From: Candidatus Aphodenecus pullistercoris
GTDB taxonomy: Bacteria; Spirochaetota; Spirochaetia; Sphaerochaetales; Sphaerochaetaceae
Length of the DNA stretch: 53,177 nucleotides
Reading direction: 5' to 3'
NCBI GenBank assembly: GCA_017694495.1
Contig: JADIMU010000064.1
Location: 1-53,177, forward strand
The first letter of the stretch is position 1. Every line of letters starts with the position of its first letter. A program made the translations under genes and the position numbers. The notes below the pieces were generated by a model, which saw only the letters and a program-made list of their open reading frames with translations, was not told the origin of the DNA and searched no databases. Shown here in pieces: positions 6,811 through 14,592 of the stretch.

Positions 6811-7815
6811 ATGAAGAAGCTTGCCCTTATTCTCATGGCCGCAGTCCTTACGGCCAGCCTCGCCTTCGCGGGAGGCGCCCAGGAAAGCGCCGCCGACGAT
6901 GGCGTCACGACCATCGGCATCTCGAAGCTGATGAGCCACCCCGCCCTCGACTCCGCCGAGCAGGGCATCCAGGACTATCTGAACTCAACCGGACTGGACG
7001 TCGAGTTCCAGCTCCAGAACGCGAACGGCGACGTCTCGACGGCCGCCTCGATCGCCCAGCAGTTCCGCACCTCGGGCTGCGACATCGTGGTCGGCATCGC
7101 GACCGGCACCGCCCAGGCGCTGGCCAACGTCTTCACCGACATCCCCGTCGTCTTCACTGCCGTCACCGATCCCGTAGACGCAGGCCTCGTGCCCTCGATG
7201 GAAGGAAGCAGTGACGTCAACGTCTGCGGCGTGTCCGACATGAACCCCGTCGAGGAGCAGATCCGCCTGCTGGTCGACATCACGGGCGCCAAGACGATCG
7301 GAAACATCTACGCTTCAGGTGAAGCCAACGGCGTCACTCTGATGAACCAGGCCAAGGAAGCATGCGAGAAGATCGGCGTCGGCTTCGTCGAGGTCGCCAT
7401 CTCCAACTCCTCCGAGGTCCGCCAGGCCGCACAGTCCATCGTCGACAGGGTCGACGCCATCTACATCGCGACCGACAACGCCGTCATCTCCGCCCTGCCC
7501 TCCGTCGACGAGGTCTGCTCCGACGCCGGCATCCCGCTCATGGCCGCCGACCCGAGCAACGTCTCCGGACTTGATTGCATGATCGCCTGGGGCTTCGACT
7601 ACTACAGCCTCGGCACCGCCACAGGCGAGATGATCGAAGAGATCATCAACGGCGCCGAGCCCGGACCGCTGGGCACTGTCGTCCTCGATGACCCGGCCGA
7701 CTTCGAGCTCTGGTTCAACCTCGACACCGCCGCGACGCTCGGCATCGAGATTCCCCAGGAGTACCTGGACATGGCCGCCGTCATCATCCAGGACGGCGTC
7801 GAGACCAGGGTCTGA
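6811..7815 (+). CDS. ABC transporter substrate-binding protein (COG2984/TrpX-like)
   Basis: 334 residues. A signal peptide MKKLALILMAAVLTASLAFA is followed by GGAQES, a lipid-attachable or processed N-terminus common in spirochaete solute-binding proteins. The mature part fits the 'ABC transporter substrate-binding protein' family (COG2984, PF04392): IGISKLMSHPALDSAEQGI, GIATGTAQAL, PVVFTAVTDPVDAGLV and the hinge-region AADPSNVSGLD. Streptococcal TrpX, linked to tryptophan uptake, belongs to this family, so an aromatic or other amino acid is a plausible ligand. ATG 6811 is chosen over upstream ATGs because AAGGAGG lies 6 nt before it. It heads a three-gene importer operon with permease and ATPase. 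Confidence 0.85.
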   Translation: MKKLALILMAAVLTASLAFAGGAQESAADDGVTTIGISKLMSHPALDSAEQGIQDYLNSTGLDVEFQLQNANGDVSTAASIAQQFRTSGCDIVVGIATGTAQALANVFTDIPVVFTAVTDPVDAGLVPSMEGSSDVNVCGVSDMNPVEEQIRLLVDITGAKTIGNIYASGEANGVTLMNQAKEACEKIGVGFVEVAISNSSEVRQAAQSIVDRVDAIYIATDNAVISALPSVDEVCSDAGIPLMAADPSNVSGLDCMIAWGFDYYSLGTATGEMIEEIINGAEPGPLGTVVLDDPADFELWFNLDTAATLGIEIPQEYLDMAAVIIQDGVETRV

Positions 7816-7820
7816 GCGTC

Positions 7821-8753
7821 ATGATAGAAGGTATCTTCGTCGAGGGTCTGATCTTCTCGGTCATGGCCCTCGGAATTCTGATCAGCTACAGGATCCTCGA
7901 CCTGGCGGACCTGACCTGTGACGGCTCGGTCGCCACAGGTGCCGCCGTCGCCGCCATATGCATCACCAACGGCTGGGGCATCCCGACCGCCATGGTCCTG
8001 GCCTTCATCGCCGGAATCCTGTGCGGACTGTGCACGGCAGCGATCCACAACCACCTCCACATCCCGGGCCTTCTGGCCGGCATCCTGACGATGACCATGC
8101 TCTACTCGGTCAACCTCAGGATTCTGGGAAACAAGGCGAACGTGCCCCTGGTGCGCGTCGAGACGCTGTACGACATCTTCCCCGCCGCCTTCGGCTTCCT
8201 CTCGTCTTCGCTGGCCTCGCTCCTGGGCACCATCCTGCTCGTGCTGGTCGTGAAGGTCCTGATGGACCTCTTCTTCCGCTGCGACATGGGCATGTCGATC
8301 GGCGCGCTTGGAGGCAACGAGCAGGTCGTCATCAGCCTGGGAATGAATCCATCGGTGCTGAAGTACATCGCGCTGGGCCTCTCCAACGGACTGATCGCCC
8401 TCTCTGGAGCCATGCTGGCCCAGTACCAGGGCTTCGCCGACGCCAACCTCGGCCAGGGCATGGTCGTCCAGGGTCTGGCCGCCATCATGCTTGGCGAGTT
8501 CCTCTTCAACTCGAACAGGATCTCGCTGATCACGCTGCGCGTCATCCTGGGCTCCATCATCTACAAGGGCCTGATGTTCCTCGGCCGCCGCTACGGCTAC
8601 CTCGTGGGCATCACGCCGAACGACTTCAAACTGCTGACTGGACTCCTGGTAATCATCTCGCTCATCGTCGCCTCGACGAGGATCAAGGCGGCCGAGGAGA
8701 AGGCCAGAAGGAAGGCCGTCGAGCGCGTCATGGGAGGAAGGAAGAATGCTTGA
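7821..8753 (+). CDS. ABC transporter permease (COG4120/TrpY-like)
   Basis: 310 residues with about eight to nine hydrophobic segments, related to branched-chain amino acid permeases. 'LSNGLIALSGAMLAQYQGFADANLGQGMVVQGLAAIMLGE' is the family's cytoplasmic coupling loop. It follows the binding protein by 5 nt and overlaps the ATPase gene by 8 nt, so the three form one importer. The transmembrane pore would dimerise in the inner membrane. The substrate is not shown by the sequence; the family includes tryptophan importers. Confidence 0.85.
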   Translation: MIEGIFVEGLIFSVMALGILISYRILDLADLTCDGSVATGAAVAAICITNGWGIPTAMVLAFIAGILCGLCTAAIHNHLHIPGLLAGILTMTMLYSVNLRILGNKANVPLVRVETLYDIFPAAFGFLSSSLASLLGTILLVLVVKVLMDLFFRCDMGMSIGALGGNEQVVISLGMNPSVLKYIALGLSNGLIALSGAMLAQYQGFADANLGQGMVVQGLAAIMLGEFLFNSNRISLITLRVILGSIIYKGLMFLGRRYGYLVGITPNDFKLLTGLLVIISLIVASTRIKAAEEKARRKAVERVMGGRKNA

Positions 8754-9543
8754 CATAAAACACGTCACAAAGGTCTTCTTCCCCGGAACCGTCAACGAGA
8801 AGGTCGCCCTCGAGGACATCAGCCTCCACGTGGACGAGGGGGACGTCGTCTCCGTCATCGGATCGAACGGATCGGGCAAGTCGACCCTCTTCAACATGAT
8901 CGCCGGCACCTTCCCCGTCACCTCGGGAACGATCACGCTGGACGGCAAGGACATCACGAAGATGCCTGAGTACCGCCGCGCCTTCGAGATCGGACGCATC
9001 TTCCAGGATCCGACGAAGGGGACGAGCGCCAACATGTCCATCCAGGACAACCTGGCACTGGCCCTCAAGAAGGGCATGAGGGGAATCCGCTACTCCCTGA
9101 CGCCGGAGAAGAAGGAGCGCTTCAAAAAGCTGCTTGAGCCGATCGGGCTTCAGGACAGGCTTGAGGACAACGTCGGACTGCTGTCCGGCGGCCAGAGGCA
9201 GGCGCTGACATTGATGATGGCATGCATCTCACATCCCAAGCTCCTGCTGCTGGACGAGCACACGGCCGCCCTCGACCCGGGCAACGCCCGCATCGTCATG
9301 GACCTGACGGAGAAGTACATCCGCGAGGAGAAGCTTACGGCCATGATGGTCACCCACAACATGCAGTTCGCCATCGAGTTCGGCAACAAGCTCGTCATGA
9401 TGGACGAAGGCCAGATCATCCTCACCGCAAGCGGAGAGGAGAAGCGCAAGCTCACAGTCCCTGAGCTGGTCGAGCGCTTCCGCCAGATCCGCAACAAGGA
9501 CTTCGCCGGCGACGAGGAGCTGCTGACGAGGGACGGACAGTAG
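8746..9543 (+). CDS. ABC transporter ATP-binding protein (COG1101/TrpZ-like)
   Basis: 265 residues with a complete ATPase: Walker A GSNGSGKST near residue 43, Q-loop 'GRIFQDPTKGT', signature LSGGQRQAL near 146, Walker B LLLLDEHTAALDP near 166 and the switch His in MMVTHNMQ. The HTAALDP form of the D-loop is typical of COG1101, the partner of COG2984 and COG4120 proteins. It starts inside the permease gene (8-nt overlap) and ends 24 nt before a strong terminator, so it closes the operon. Confidence 0.88.
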   Translation: MLDIKHVTKVFFPGTVNEKVALEDISLHVDEGDVVSVIGSNGSGKSTLFNMIAGTFPVTSGTITLDGKDITKMPEYRRAFEIGRIFQDPTKGTSANMSIQDNLALALKKGMRGIRYSLTPEKKERFKKLLEPIGLQDRLEDNVGLLSGGQRQALTLMMACISHPKLLLLDEHTAALDPGNARIVMDLTEKYIREEKLTAMMVTHNMQFAIEFGNKLVMMDEGQIILTASGEEKRKLTVPELVERFRQIRNKDFAGDEELLTRDGQ

Positions 9544-9567
9544 CACAAAGACCAATTGCAGCACATT

Positions 9568-9600
9568 GGGGAGCCGGGAAGAACTGGCTCCCCTTCTTTC
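9568..9600 (+). terminator. rho-independent terminator of the ABC importer operon
   Basis: An 8-bp stem GGGGAGCC/GGCTCCCC with a 10-nt loop, followed by TTCTTTC. Confidence 0.8.
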
Positions 9601-9619
9601 ATAGTACTACCATGGACCT

Positions 9620-10690
9620 ATGAAGAAGACAGCCAAATTCACATTGCTGCCACTAATCCTCGCCCTTGTCCTGAGCGCATGCGCCAGCACGTCTCCTGCC
9701 AATACAAGCCCCGTCGAGGAACTTGGAGTGACGGATGAGGGCAACAGAGTCTGGAGGATCAACGAATCGGACGAGAGGGGCTACGCGATAGCGGCCTACC
9801 TTGTAATACCACCGACCGTCTCTCTGGACCATCTTGTCGTCTATCCCTACAAATCGGGCGAGCTTGGCAGCTACAAAGCCAAGGATGCCATCGTCAGGGA
9901 AATCGTGATGGAAGGATACGGACGATACAACGAGATCACGCGCCATTGTGGGGCCGTCTCGCTCTTCCTCGTCATACCAGAGACCTCAAACAATTTCCGA
10001 CACCTCGAACTCGATCCCTGGACACTCGAGTCCAACGACAAGTACCGACACCTGGACGACCAGGTCGACAGGCTCATCGCCTTCACCCTGGACTTCCTGG
10101 ACACACAGCTTGGCATCAGCTTGCCGGAGAGGGTCGACATGGTGGGCTATTCGGGAGAGGGCAACTTCATACTGCGCTTCGCCCTCCTCCATCCCCAGCG
10201 CCTGTGGTGTGCGTGCGCAGGAGGAGTGAGCTGGTCGCCCTCGCTCGCCACAGCGACGCTTGAAGGCGAAGAGCTGACCTACCCTCTGGGCATCGCCGAC
10301 ATCGGGCGCTACAGCGACGACTTCGACCTCGAGGCCTGGAAGGAAATCCGCTTCTTCGTCGACATGGGCCTCAAGGACGACAGGGGAAGCTACAACCATG
10401 AGCAGCTTGAGTCTATGGACTGGTCGCGGGACTGGGCCCTGGATGGAGAGTGGGAGGAGATCTGGAAAGTCTTCGCACAGGCCTTCGCAAAGATTACAGA
10501 CAATGCCGAACTTGTCAGCCTCATCGACATGGGCCACGTACACAACTACAGCCGCCATGCGGACTTCATCATCGAAAACGACGACGAGTCGCAACCCTTC
10601 ACTCCTGTGCCGACGCTCGAGGAGAGCCTTGTCCTCGTCTCAGGCGGGACGGAATGGAAGCGCAGCGTCGGCTTCGAGTGGCATGATTGA
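9620..10690 (+). CDS. lipoprotein with an alpha/beta-hydrolase-like domain
   Basis: 356 residues. The signal peptide ends in the lipobox LSAC (Cys about residue 21), so it is anchored in the envelope. A GYSGEG nucleophile elbow (GxSxG) lies near residue 177, with 'FILRFALLHPQRLWCACAGGVSWSP' after it as expected for a serine hydrolase. DMGHVHNYSRHADF near the C-terminus contains the likely catalytic His. It is therefore a candidate esterase, lipase or depolymerase; relatives in anaerobes are mostly uncharacterised. It is a single gene between two terminators. No clear Shine-Dalgarno precedes the ATG. The substrate is unknown. Confidence 0.7.
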   Translation: MKKTAKFTLLPLILALVLSACASTSPANTSPVEELGVTDEGNRVWRINESDERGYAIAAYLVIPPTVSLDHLVVYPYKSGELGSYKAKDAIVREIVMEGYGRYNEITRHCGAVSLFLVIPETSNNFRHLELDPWTLESNDKYRHLDDQVDRLIAFTLDFLDTQLGISLPERVDMVGYSGEGNFILRFALLHPQRLWCACAGGVSWSPSLATATLEGEELTYPLGIADIGRYSDDFDLEAWKEIRFFVDMGLKDDRGSYNHEQLESMDWSRDWALDGEWEEIWKVFAQAFAKITDNAELVSLIDMGHVHNYSRHADFIIENDDESQPFTPVPTLEESLVLVSGGTEWKRSVGFEWHD

Positions 10691-10693
10691 GTG

Positions 10694-10720
10694 AAAATCG
10701 GCCCTGCATTGAGCAGGGCC
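10694..10720 (-). terminator. terminator of tRNA-Gln (also at the end of the lipoprotein gene)
   Basis: GGCCCTGC and GCAGGGCC pair around a 5-nt loop. On the minus strand the stem is followed by GATTTT. It lies 5 nt downstream of the tRNA 3' end. Confidence 0.7.
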
Positions 10721-10725
10721 TCGAT

Positions 10726-10797
10726 CTGGGAAGGCAGGACTCGAACCTGCGATGCCGGCACCAAAAACCAGAGCCTTGACCACTTGGCGACTTCCCA
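10726..10797 (-). tRNA. tRNA-Gln (anticodon TTG)
   Basis: A complete cloverleaf on the minus strand: acceptor TGGGAAG with CTTCCCA, a D arm with AAGTGGTCAAGG, an anticodon arm with loop TTTTGGT giving TTG, and a T arm CAGGTTCGAACCTG. The first base is U and the discriminator base G, both usual for tRNA-Gln. The 3' CCA is not encoded. Confidence 0.92.
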
Positions 10798-10845
10798 ATG
10801 TCAGTGATGCCAAGTTAGCAAAGGGACGAATGCTTTGTAAAGGGG

Positions 10846-11109
10846 TCAGCCTTTGGCCTTGGCCTCTTCGTATGCCTTGAGGATGCGCTGCGAGAGCTGC
10901 TGCCTGAAGTCGCTGTTGATGGGGTGGACCACGTCCTTGTACTCCCCATTGTTCACCAGACGTGAGGGCATTGCAATGATGAGCCGCTCACCTGTGGAGA
11001 CGATCTTGATGTTGTGGACGACAAGCTCGCCATCGAAGACCACTGTGGCGAAGGCCTTCAGCTGGTCCTTGCCGCCCATTAGACGGATCTTGATGTCAGT
11101 TATTTCCAT
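10846..11109 (-). CDS. spoVG: SpoVG family regulator
   Basis: 87 residues: MEITDIKIRLMGG, FDGELVVHNIKI, IAMPSRLVNNGEYKDVVHPINSDFR. These are the invariant SpoVG blocks. In spirochaetes and Gram-positives SpoVG is a small DNA/RNA-binding regulator of many genes, not limited to sporulation. I used ATG 11109 because SpoVG proteins begin M-x-I-T-D-x-x-I; an AAGG lies 8 nt upstream. A longer frame starts upstream but adds non-conserved residues. It lies 71 nt downstream of ispE on the same strand, a recurrent neighbour in bacteria. Confidence 0.92.
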   Translation of the reverse strand: MEITDIKIRLMGGKDQLKAFATVVFDGELVVHNIKIVSTGERLIIAMPSRLVNNGEYKDVVHPINSDFRQQLSQRILKAYEEAKAKG

Positions 11110-11180
11110 CACTTGTACCTTGAGTCGCATTCTATACCCATGGAAACAATTTGACAATGGAAAACATGACAAAGAGTGAA

Positions 11181-11987
11181 TTATTCACAAAGCGCTGTTC
11201 TGATCACAGCAAGGTCGCCGAAGTCCTCTCCTCCTGACGGAACGACAAGTTGGGCGGCACCAGAGCCGCTGGTTCCATGGTAGACGCTGTTCCTGACCGC
11301 CGCCAGATAACGCCTGTCGGCGAGAATCGGCTGAAGGAAGTCGAAGTCGTTGTCATACAGTTCCTGCCAGGCTTCCTTCTCCGTCGTCCAGCCGGGAAGA
11401 GGACTGCGTCCTCCCCCTCTCGCATCTGCGCGGGAGAAGGCTTCAATCGTGGAGACCTTGTCGCCGGGCCTCATCACGATGAGGACTTCACCCGGAGCGC
11501 TGTCGACCGGTTCGAGGACCTCTCCCCTGCCCTGGGCATGGGCTGCAACGAGTCCTGAAGTGAAGAAGGGCACGTCCGAGCCTATGGCCAGCGAGAGGGC
11601 CATCAGACGCTCCTGGCCAAGAGGGTTTCCAAAAGCCTTCTCCAAGGCGCGCAGCACGGCCGAAGCATCCGAGCTTCCACCTCCCAGACCTGCCTGGAAG
11701 GGGATGCGCTTGTCTATTGCGATCTCGAGGTCGAAAGCCAGACCCGCCTCGAGTGCGAAGAGCCTGGCGGCCTTCTCCATGAGGTCCGTCTGCCCCTCCT
11801 TGAGGTAGCCCTCGTTGCCGCGGATACGGACACGGGTCAGGCTCGAGGCCTCCACGCTGAGGTCGATGTCGTCATGCAAGGCGACCAGATGGAAATAGCT
11901 GTCCAGGTCGTGGTAGCCGTCCGGCCTCTGCCCCATTATCCTCAAGCCGATGTTGACCTTCGCATAGGCCTTCGCAAGGATCCTCAT
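11181..11987 (-). CDS. ispE: 4-diphosphocytidyl-2-C-methyl-D-erythritol kinase
   Basis: 268 residues of GHMP kinase type. AKAYAKVNIGLRI (substrate Lys near residue 10), RPDGYHDLDSYFH, and PFQAGLGGGSSDASAVLRAL near 92-112 (ATP-binding glycine loop) are the IspE signatures. It phosphorylates the 2-hydroxyl of CDP-methylerythritol in the non-mevalonate isoprenoid pathway. The start overlaps the stop of the glycosylase gene by 4 nt (ATGA), so the two are co-translated. No other isoprenoid gene is in the window except the Gx transporter-like gene at 34450, which has an unrelated role. Confidence 0.93.
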   Translation of the reverse strand: MRILAKAYAKVNIGLRIMGQRPDGYHDLDSYFHLVALHDDIDLSVEASSLTRVRIRGNEGYLKEGQTDLMEKAARLFALEAGLAFDLEIAIDKRIPFQAGLGGGSSDASAVLRALEKAFGNPLGQERLMALSLAIGSDVPFFTSGLVAAHAQGRGEVLEPVDSAPGEVLIVMRPGDKVSTIEAFSRADARGGGRSPLPGWTTEKEAWQELYDNDFDFLQPILADRRYLAAVRNSVYHGTSGSGAAQLVVPSGGEDFGDLAVIRTALCE

Positions 11988-12703
11988 CTCAGCACACCCT
12001 CCCCCTTGAGGAAGTCCACGACGGCCTTTCCGTCATCCTGCCACCAGCTGCGCGAGCCGGGGTTGATCGGGGATGGGTGTGGAATCTTGAGCACCCTCAG
12101 TCCCTTGATCCGGCAAAGCTTGTCGTAGGCGTAGTTGCCTATCCCGACAGCCGTCCTCACTCCATAGTGGGAGACCAGGGCCTCAAGGGCCTCCTGGCAA
12201 GGCCTTTCCAGCTCCTCACGGCAGGCGCGGGGCAACTTGTCCGGAGTCACATTCGTCCCCCGCTCTCCCGAAAGGAGGCACAGGGGACAGAAGTTCTGCA
12301 CACTCGCGTAGGAGAAGAAGTCGCCCACATCGCTGTGGCATGAGCGCACCATGGACCAGAAGGCATGGCCACTGGGCTCCTCCCGCCTTCCCTCAAGTCC
12401 GGTGACAGGACGTCTGGGATGTTCCACGGCAGGCCTGTCGACTTCGACGTCGAGGTGGAGATAATCGCGCACCATGCTCCGGGCACCGAAGGGTACGCCG
12501 GTCTGCATCATGCCGTCGGGACCGGGATTCATTCCCAGGAAGAGCACATCATTGCCACCGGCGAGGGCCATCTTCTGATAGGCCAGATGGGAGGCTCTGG
12601 CATAGTCCAGAGGGTTCATCACAATGCCGTCGAAGTCCAGCGTGACGGCGTCCACCGCCTGTGCAAGCGAGGAGACGAGGCTTTCAATGAAGGAATCGCT
12701 CAT
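11984..12703 (-). CDS. SMUG1-like uracil-DNA glycosylase
   Basis: 239 residues. LGMNPGPDGMMQTGVPFGA near 55 is the SMUG1 catalytic motif (GMNPGPFGMxQTGVPFG), with the catalytic Asn present. YASVQNFCPLCLLSG and the C-terminal HPSPINPGSRSW (HPSP-x-NP) complete the family pattern. SMUG1 removes uracil and oxidised pyrimidines such as hydroxymethyluracil in base-excision repair. Bacterial members are sporadic. Start ATG 12703: a TATAGT box ends 6 nt before it and there is no Shine-Dalgarno. The gene overlaps ispE by 4 nt. Confidence 0.88.
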   Translation of the reverse strand: MSDSFIESLVSSLAQAVDAVTLDFDGIVMNPLDYARASHLAYQKMALAGGNDVLFLGMNPGPDGMMQTGVPFGARSMVRDYLHLDVEVDRPAVEHPRRPVTGLEGRREEPSGHAFWSMVRSCHSDVGDFFSYASVQNFCPLCLLSGERGTNVTPDKLPRACREELERPCQEALEALVSHYGVRTAVGIGNYAYDKLCRIKGLRVLKIPHPSPINPGSRSWWQDDGKAVVDFLKGEGVLR

Positions 12704-12709
12704 GGCTGG

Positions 12710-12742
12710 ACTATAGCACAAGCGGACGATACGTTGTACTCT
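12710..12742. promoter_or_regulatory. divergent promoter region, SMUG1-like gene and HAD gene
   Basis: Minus: extended -10 TGCTATAGT, hexamer 12715-12710, 6 nt before the ATG at 12703. Plus: weaker TACTCT (12737-12742), 9 nt before the ATG at 12752. Neither gene has a Shine-Dalgarno. The whole divergent gap is 48 nt. Confidence 0.4.
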
Positions 12743-12751
12743 TCCCATGCT

Positions 12752-13504
12752 ATGGCTATCAGGGGAATCATCTTCGACAAGGACGGAACCTTGTTCGACT
12801 ACGCCGAGGTCTGGGGACCCACGATAAAGGAATATGCAAAGACGATCCTCATGACCTTCGACGTGCGCAACCAGGACGAGGCCCGCCAGAGGATCTACGA
12901 GATCGTCGGCATCGACGACAAGGGCAACAGCTACCCTGAGGGCTTCCTCTTCAACCACGACCACATCGTGCGCATCTTCTTCAAGATCCTCGCCTTCTGC
13001 ATCCACAACCGCATCAGCCCCTGGAAGATGTACCGCCTCCTGATGAAGCTGCTCAACAGCAAGAACCGCCAGATCTACTTCAAGCTCAAGGACATGGACT
13101 TCTCACCCGTCCAGAAGCTGATGAAGGCCCTCAAGGACGACGGAATGACGATAGGTCTCGTCACGAACGACATCACGGCCAACACGAAGGTCTTCCTCGA
13201 CCTGATGGGCATCGCAGGCTATGTCAGCTTCCTGCGCACCAAGGAGTCCAACTGCAAGGGCAAGCCGAACGACGAGTCGATCCGCCAGTTCTCGTCGCTC
13301 TTCGGGATGACGAGGGATGAGATCTGCGTCGTGGGCGACTCCATAGTCGACATGGAGTACGCCCGACGCGGCCGCGTCGGCTATACTGTCGCAGTCCTCA
13401 CAGGCTACGGCCTGAGGGAGAAGCTGGAAGAGTACGCCGACGTAGTCTATGACAGGATCGAGGATCTGGCCTCAGACCCCGTCCTCTTCCCAAAGCGGAC
13501 CTGA
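12752..13504 (+). CDS. HAD-superfamily phosphatase (phosphoglycolate-phosphatase-like)
   Basis: 250 residues. Motif I DKDGTLFDY at residue 8 (nucleophile Asp and acid Asp), motif II VTND near 145, the Lys of motif III in CKGKPND near 170, and motif IV GDSIVDMEYARRGRVG near 195. The cap is of the helical (C1) type. The Gph/PGP group dephosphorylates phosphoglycolate and other small sugar phosphates; the exact substrate cannot be read. A long upstream extension is open, but ATG 12752 gives the normal motif I placement. The last 33 nt overlap the end of the convergent cysK gene. Confidence 0.82.
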   Translation: MAIRGIIFDKDGTLFDYAEVWGPTIKEYAKTILMTFDVRNQDEARQRIYEIVGIDDKGNSYPEGFLFNHDHIVRIFFKILAFCIHNRISPWKMYRLLMKLLNSKNRQIYFKLKDMDFSPVQKLMKALKDDGMTIGLVTNDITANTKVFLDLMGIAGYVSFLRTKESNCKGKPNDESIRQFSSLFGMTRDEICVVGDSIVDMEYARRGRVGYTVAVLTGYGLREKLEEYADVVYDRIEDLASDPVLFPKRT

Positions 13505-14377
13505 GAGGTAGCGCTCCCCCTCGTCCGGCATGATGACGAGGACCTTGTCGGCACTTGTCATCACCTTCTTCGCCCCAGCAAGCGCCGCTCCCGATGAGAT
13601 GCCCACGAAGAGCCCCTCCTTGCGGGCCAGGAAGCGGGCTTCGGAGAAGGCCTCCTCATCGCTGACCGTCACGACCTCATCGACGACGGAAGCGTTGAAG
13701 TTGGAGGGCACGAAGCCGGCTCCAATGCCCTGGATGCGGTGACGCCCAGCCTTGCCTGTTGTGATCACGGCGCTGGAAGCCGGCTCGACGCCGACGATGC
13801 GGGCCTTGTAGCCCTTCTGTTTGAAATAGCGTCCGATGCCGCTGATCGTGCCTCCGCTGCCGATGCCTGCGACGATCAGGGTGAGACTGTCGCCGAAGTC
13901 GGCCTCGATCTCGCGGGCCGTAGTCTCGTAGTGGGCCCTCTCGTTGTCGGGATTCGAGAACTGGTCAGGCATCCAGGCCCCGGGGCTGTTCTCGACGATC
14001 TGCCTGGCACGGGCCACGGCTCCCTTCATACCCTCTGATGCGGGGGTGAGCACAAGCTCGCTGCCCAGAGCCTTCATGGTCGCCATGCGCTCACGAGACA
14101 TGTTCTCAGGCATGACGATGACGCACCTGTAGCCCCGGCTTGAAGCGATGTAGGAGAGGGCGATGCCAGTGTTTCCGCTGGTGGCCTCCACGATGAGGCC
14201 TCCCTCCTTCAGCTCCCCCCTACGCTCTGCCCCCTCAATCATGTACAGTGCCGCGCGGTCCTTCACAGAGCCCAGTGGATTCTGCCTCTCGAGCTTTCCA
14301 TAGATCTCGCCGCCGCTGTGCTGGAGCCGGACGGCATCCGTATTTCCTATCGCGAATGTGATGTTTTCCTTTCTCAT
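13472..14377 (-). CDS. cysK: cysteine synthase (O-acetylserine sulfhydrylase)
   Basis: 301 residues, fold-type-II PLP enzyme. KLERQNPLGSVKDRAAL holds the Schiff-base Lys near residue 36. VEATSGNTGIAL is the Asn loop, GIGSGGTISG near 170 binds phosphate, and ISSGAALAGA near 260 is the cofactor-ring serine. It makes cysteine from O-acetylserine and sulfide, and would use the product of CysE encoded at 22376. TATATT lies 6 nt before the ATG with no Shine-Dalgarno. It ends 33 nt inside the convergent HAD gene. Confidence 0.93.
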   Translation of the reverse strand: MRKENITFAIGNTDAVRLQHSGGEIYGKLERQNPLGSVKDRAALYMIEGAERRGELKEGGLIVEATSGNTGIALSYIASSRGYRCVIVMPENMSRERMATMKALGSELVLTPASEGMKGAVARARQIVENSPGAWMPDQFSNPDNERAHYETTAREIEADFGDSLTLIVAGIGSGGTISGIGRYFKQKGYKARIVGVEPASSAVITTGKAGRHRIQGIGAGFVPSNFNASVVDEVVTVSDEEAFSEARFLARKEGLFVGISSGAALAGAKKVMTSADKVLVIMPDEGERYLSGPLWEEDGV

Positions 14378-14383
14378 GGGACA

Positions 14384-14389
14384 AATATA
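14384..14389 (-). promoter_or_regulatory. -10 box of cysK, likely leaderless
   Basis: Minus-strand TATATT ends 6 nt before the cysK ATG at 14377. No ribosome site is seen. Confidence 0.35.
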
Positions 14390-14516
14390 AGGCGCCAGAG
14401 GGCCGCAAGGAAGATGCACATCAATATAATTGCAGCCACTGACAGCCACCAGTGGACGACTAGTGAATAATAGCCATATGCAGAAGATTCTACATTGCAA
14501 GGAGATGACTTTTTTC

Positions 14517-14545
14517 TTGACAAATCGTCCCCGATTTGTCATATT
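14517..14545 (+). promoter_or_regulatory. palindromic operator over the acyl-CoA synthetase promoter
   Basis: TGACAAATCG (14518-14527) and CGATTTGTCA (14532-14541) form a perfect 10-bp inverted repeat with a 4-nt gap. It covers a consensus -35 TTGACA (14517-14522) and reaches a weak -10 CATATT (14540-14545) at 17-nt spacing. The position suits a repressor site for the gene at 14593. No regulator gene is adjacent. Confidence 0.5.
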
Positions 14546-14592
14546 TCGAAATGATTGATAATAACTACACGATGTATTGAGGAATAGACAAG

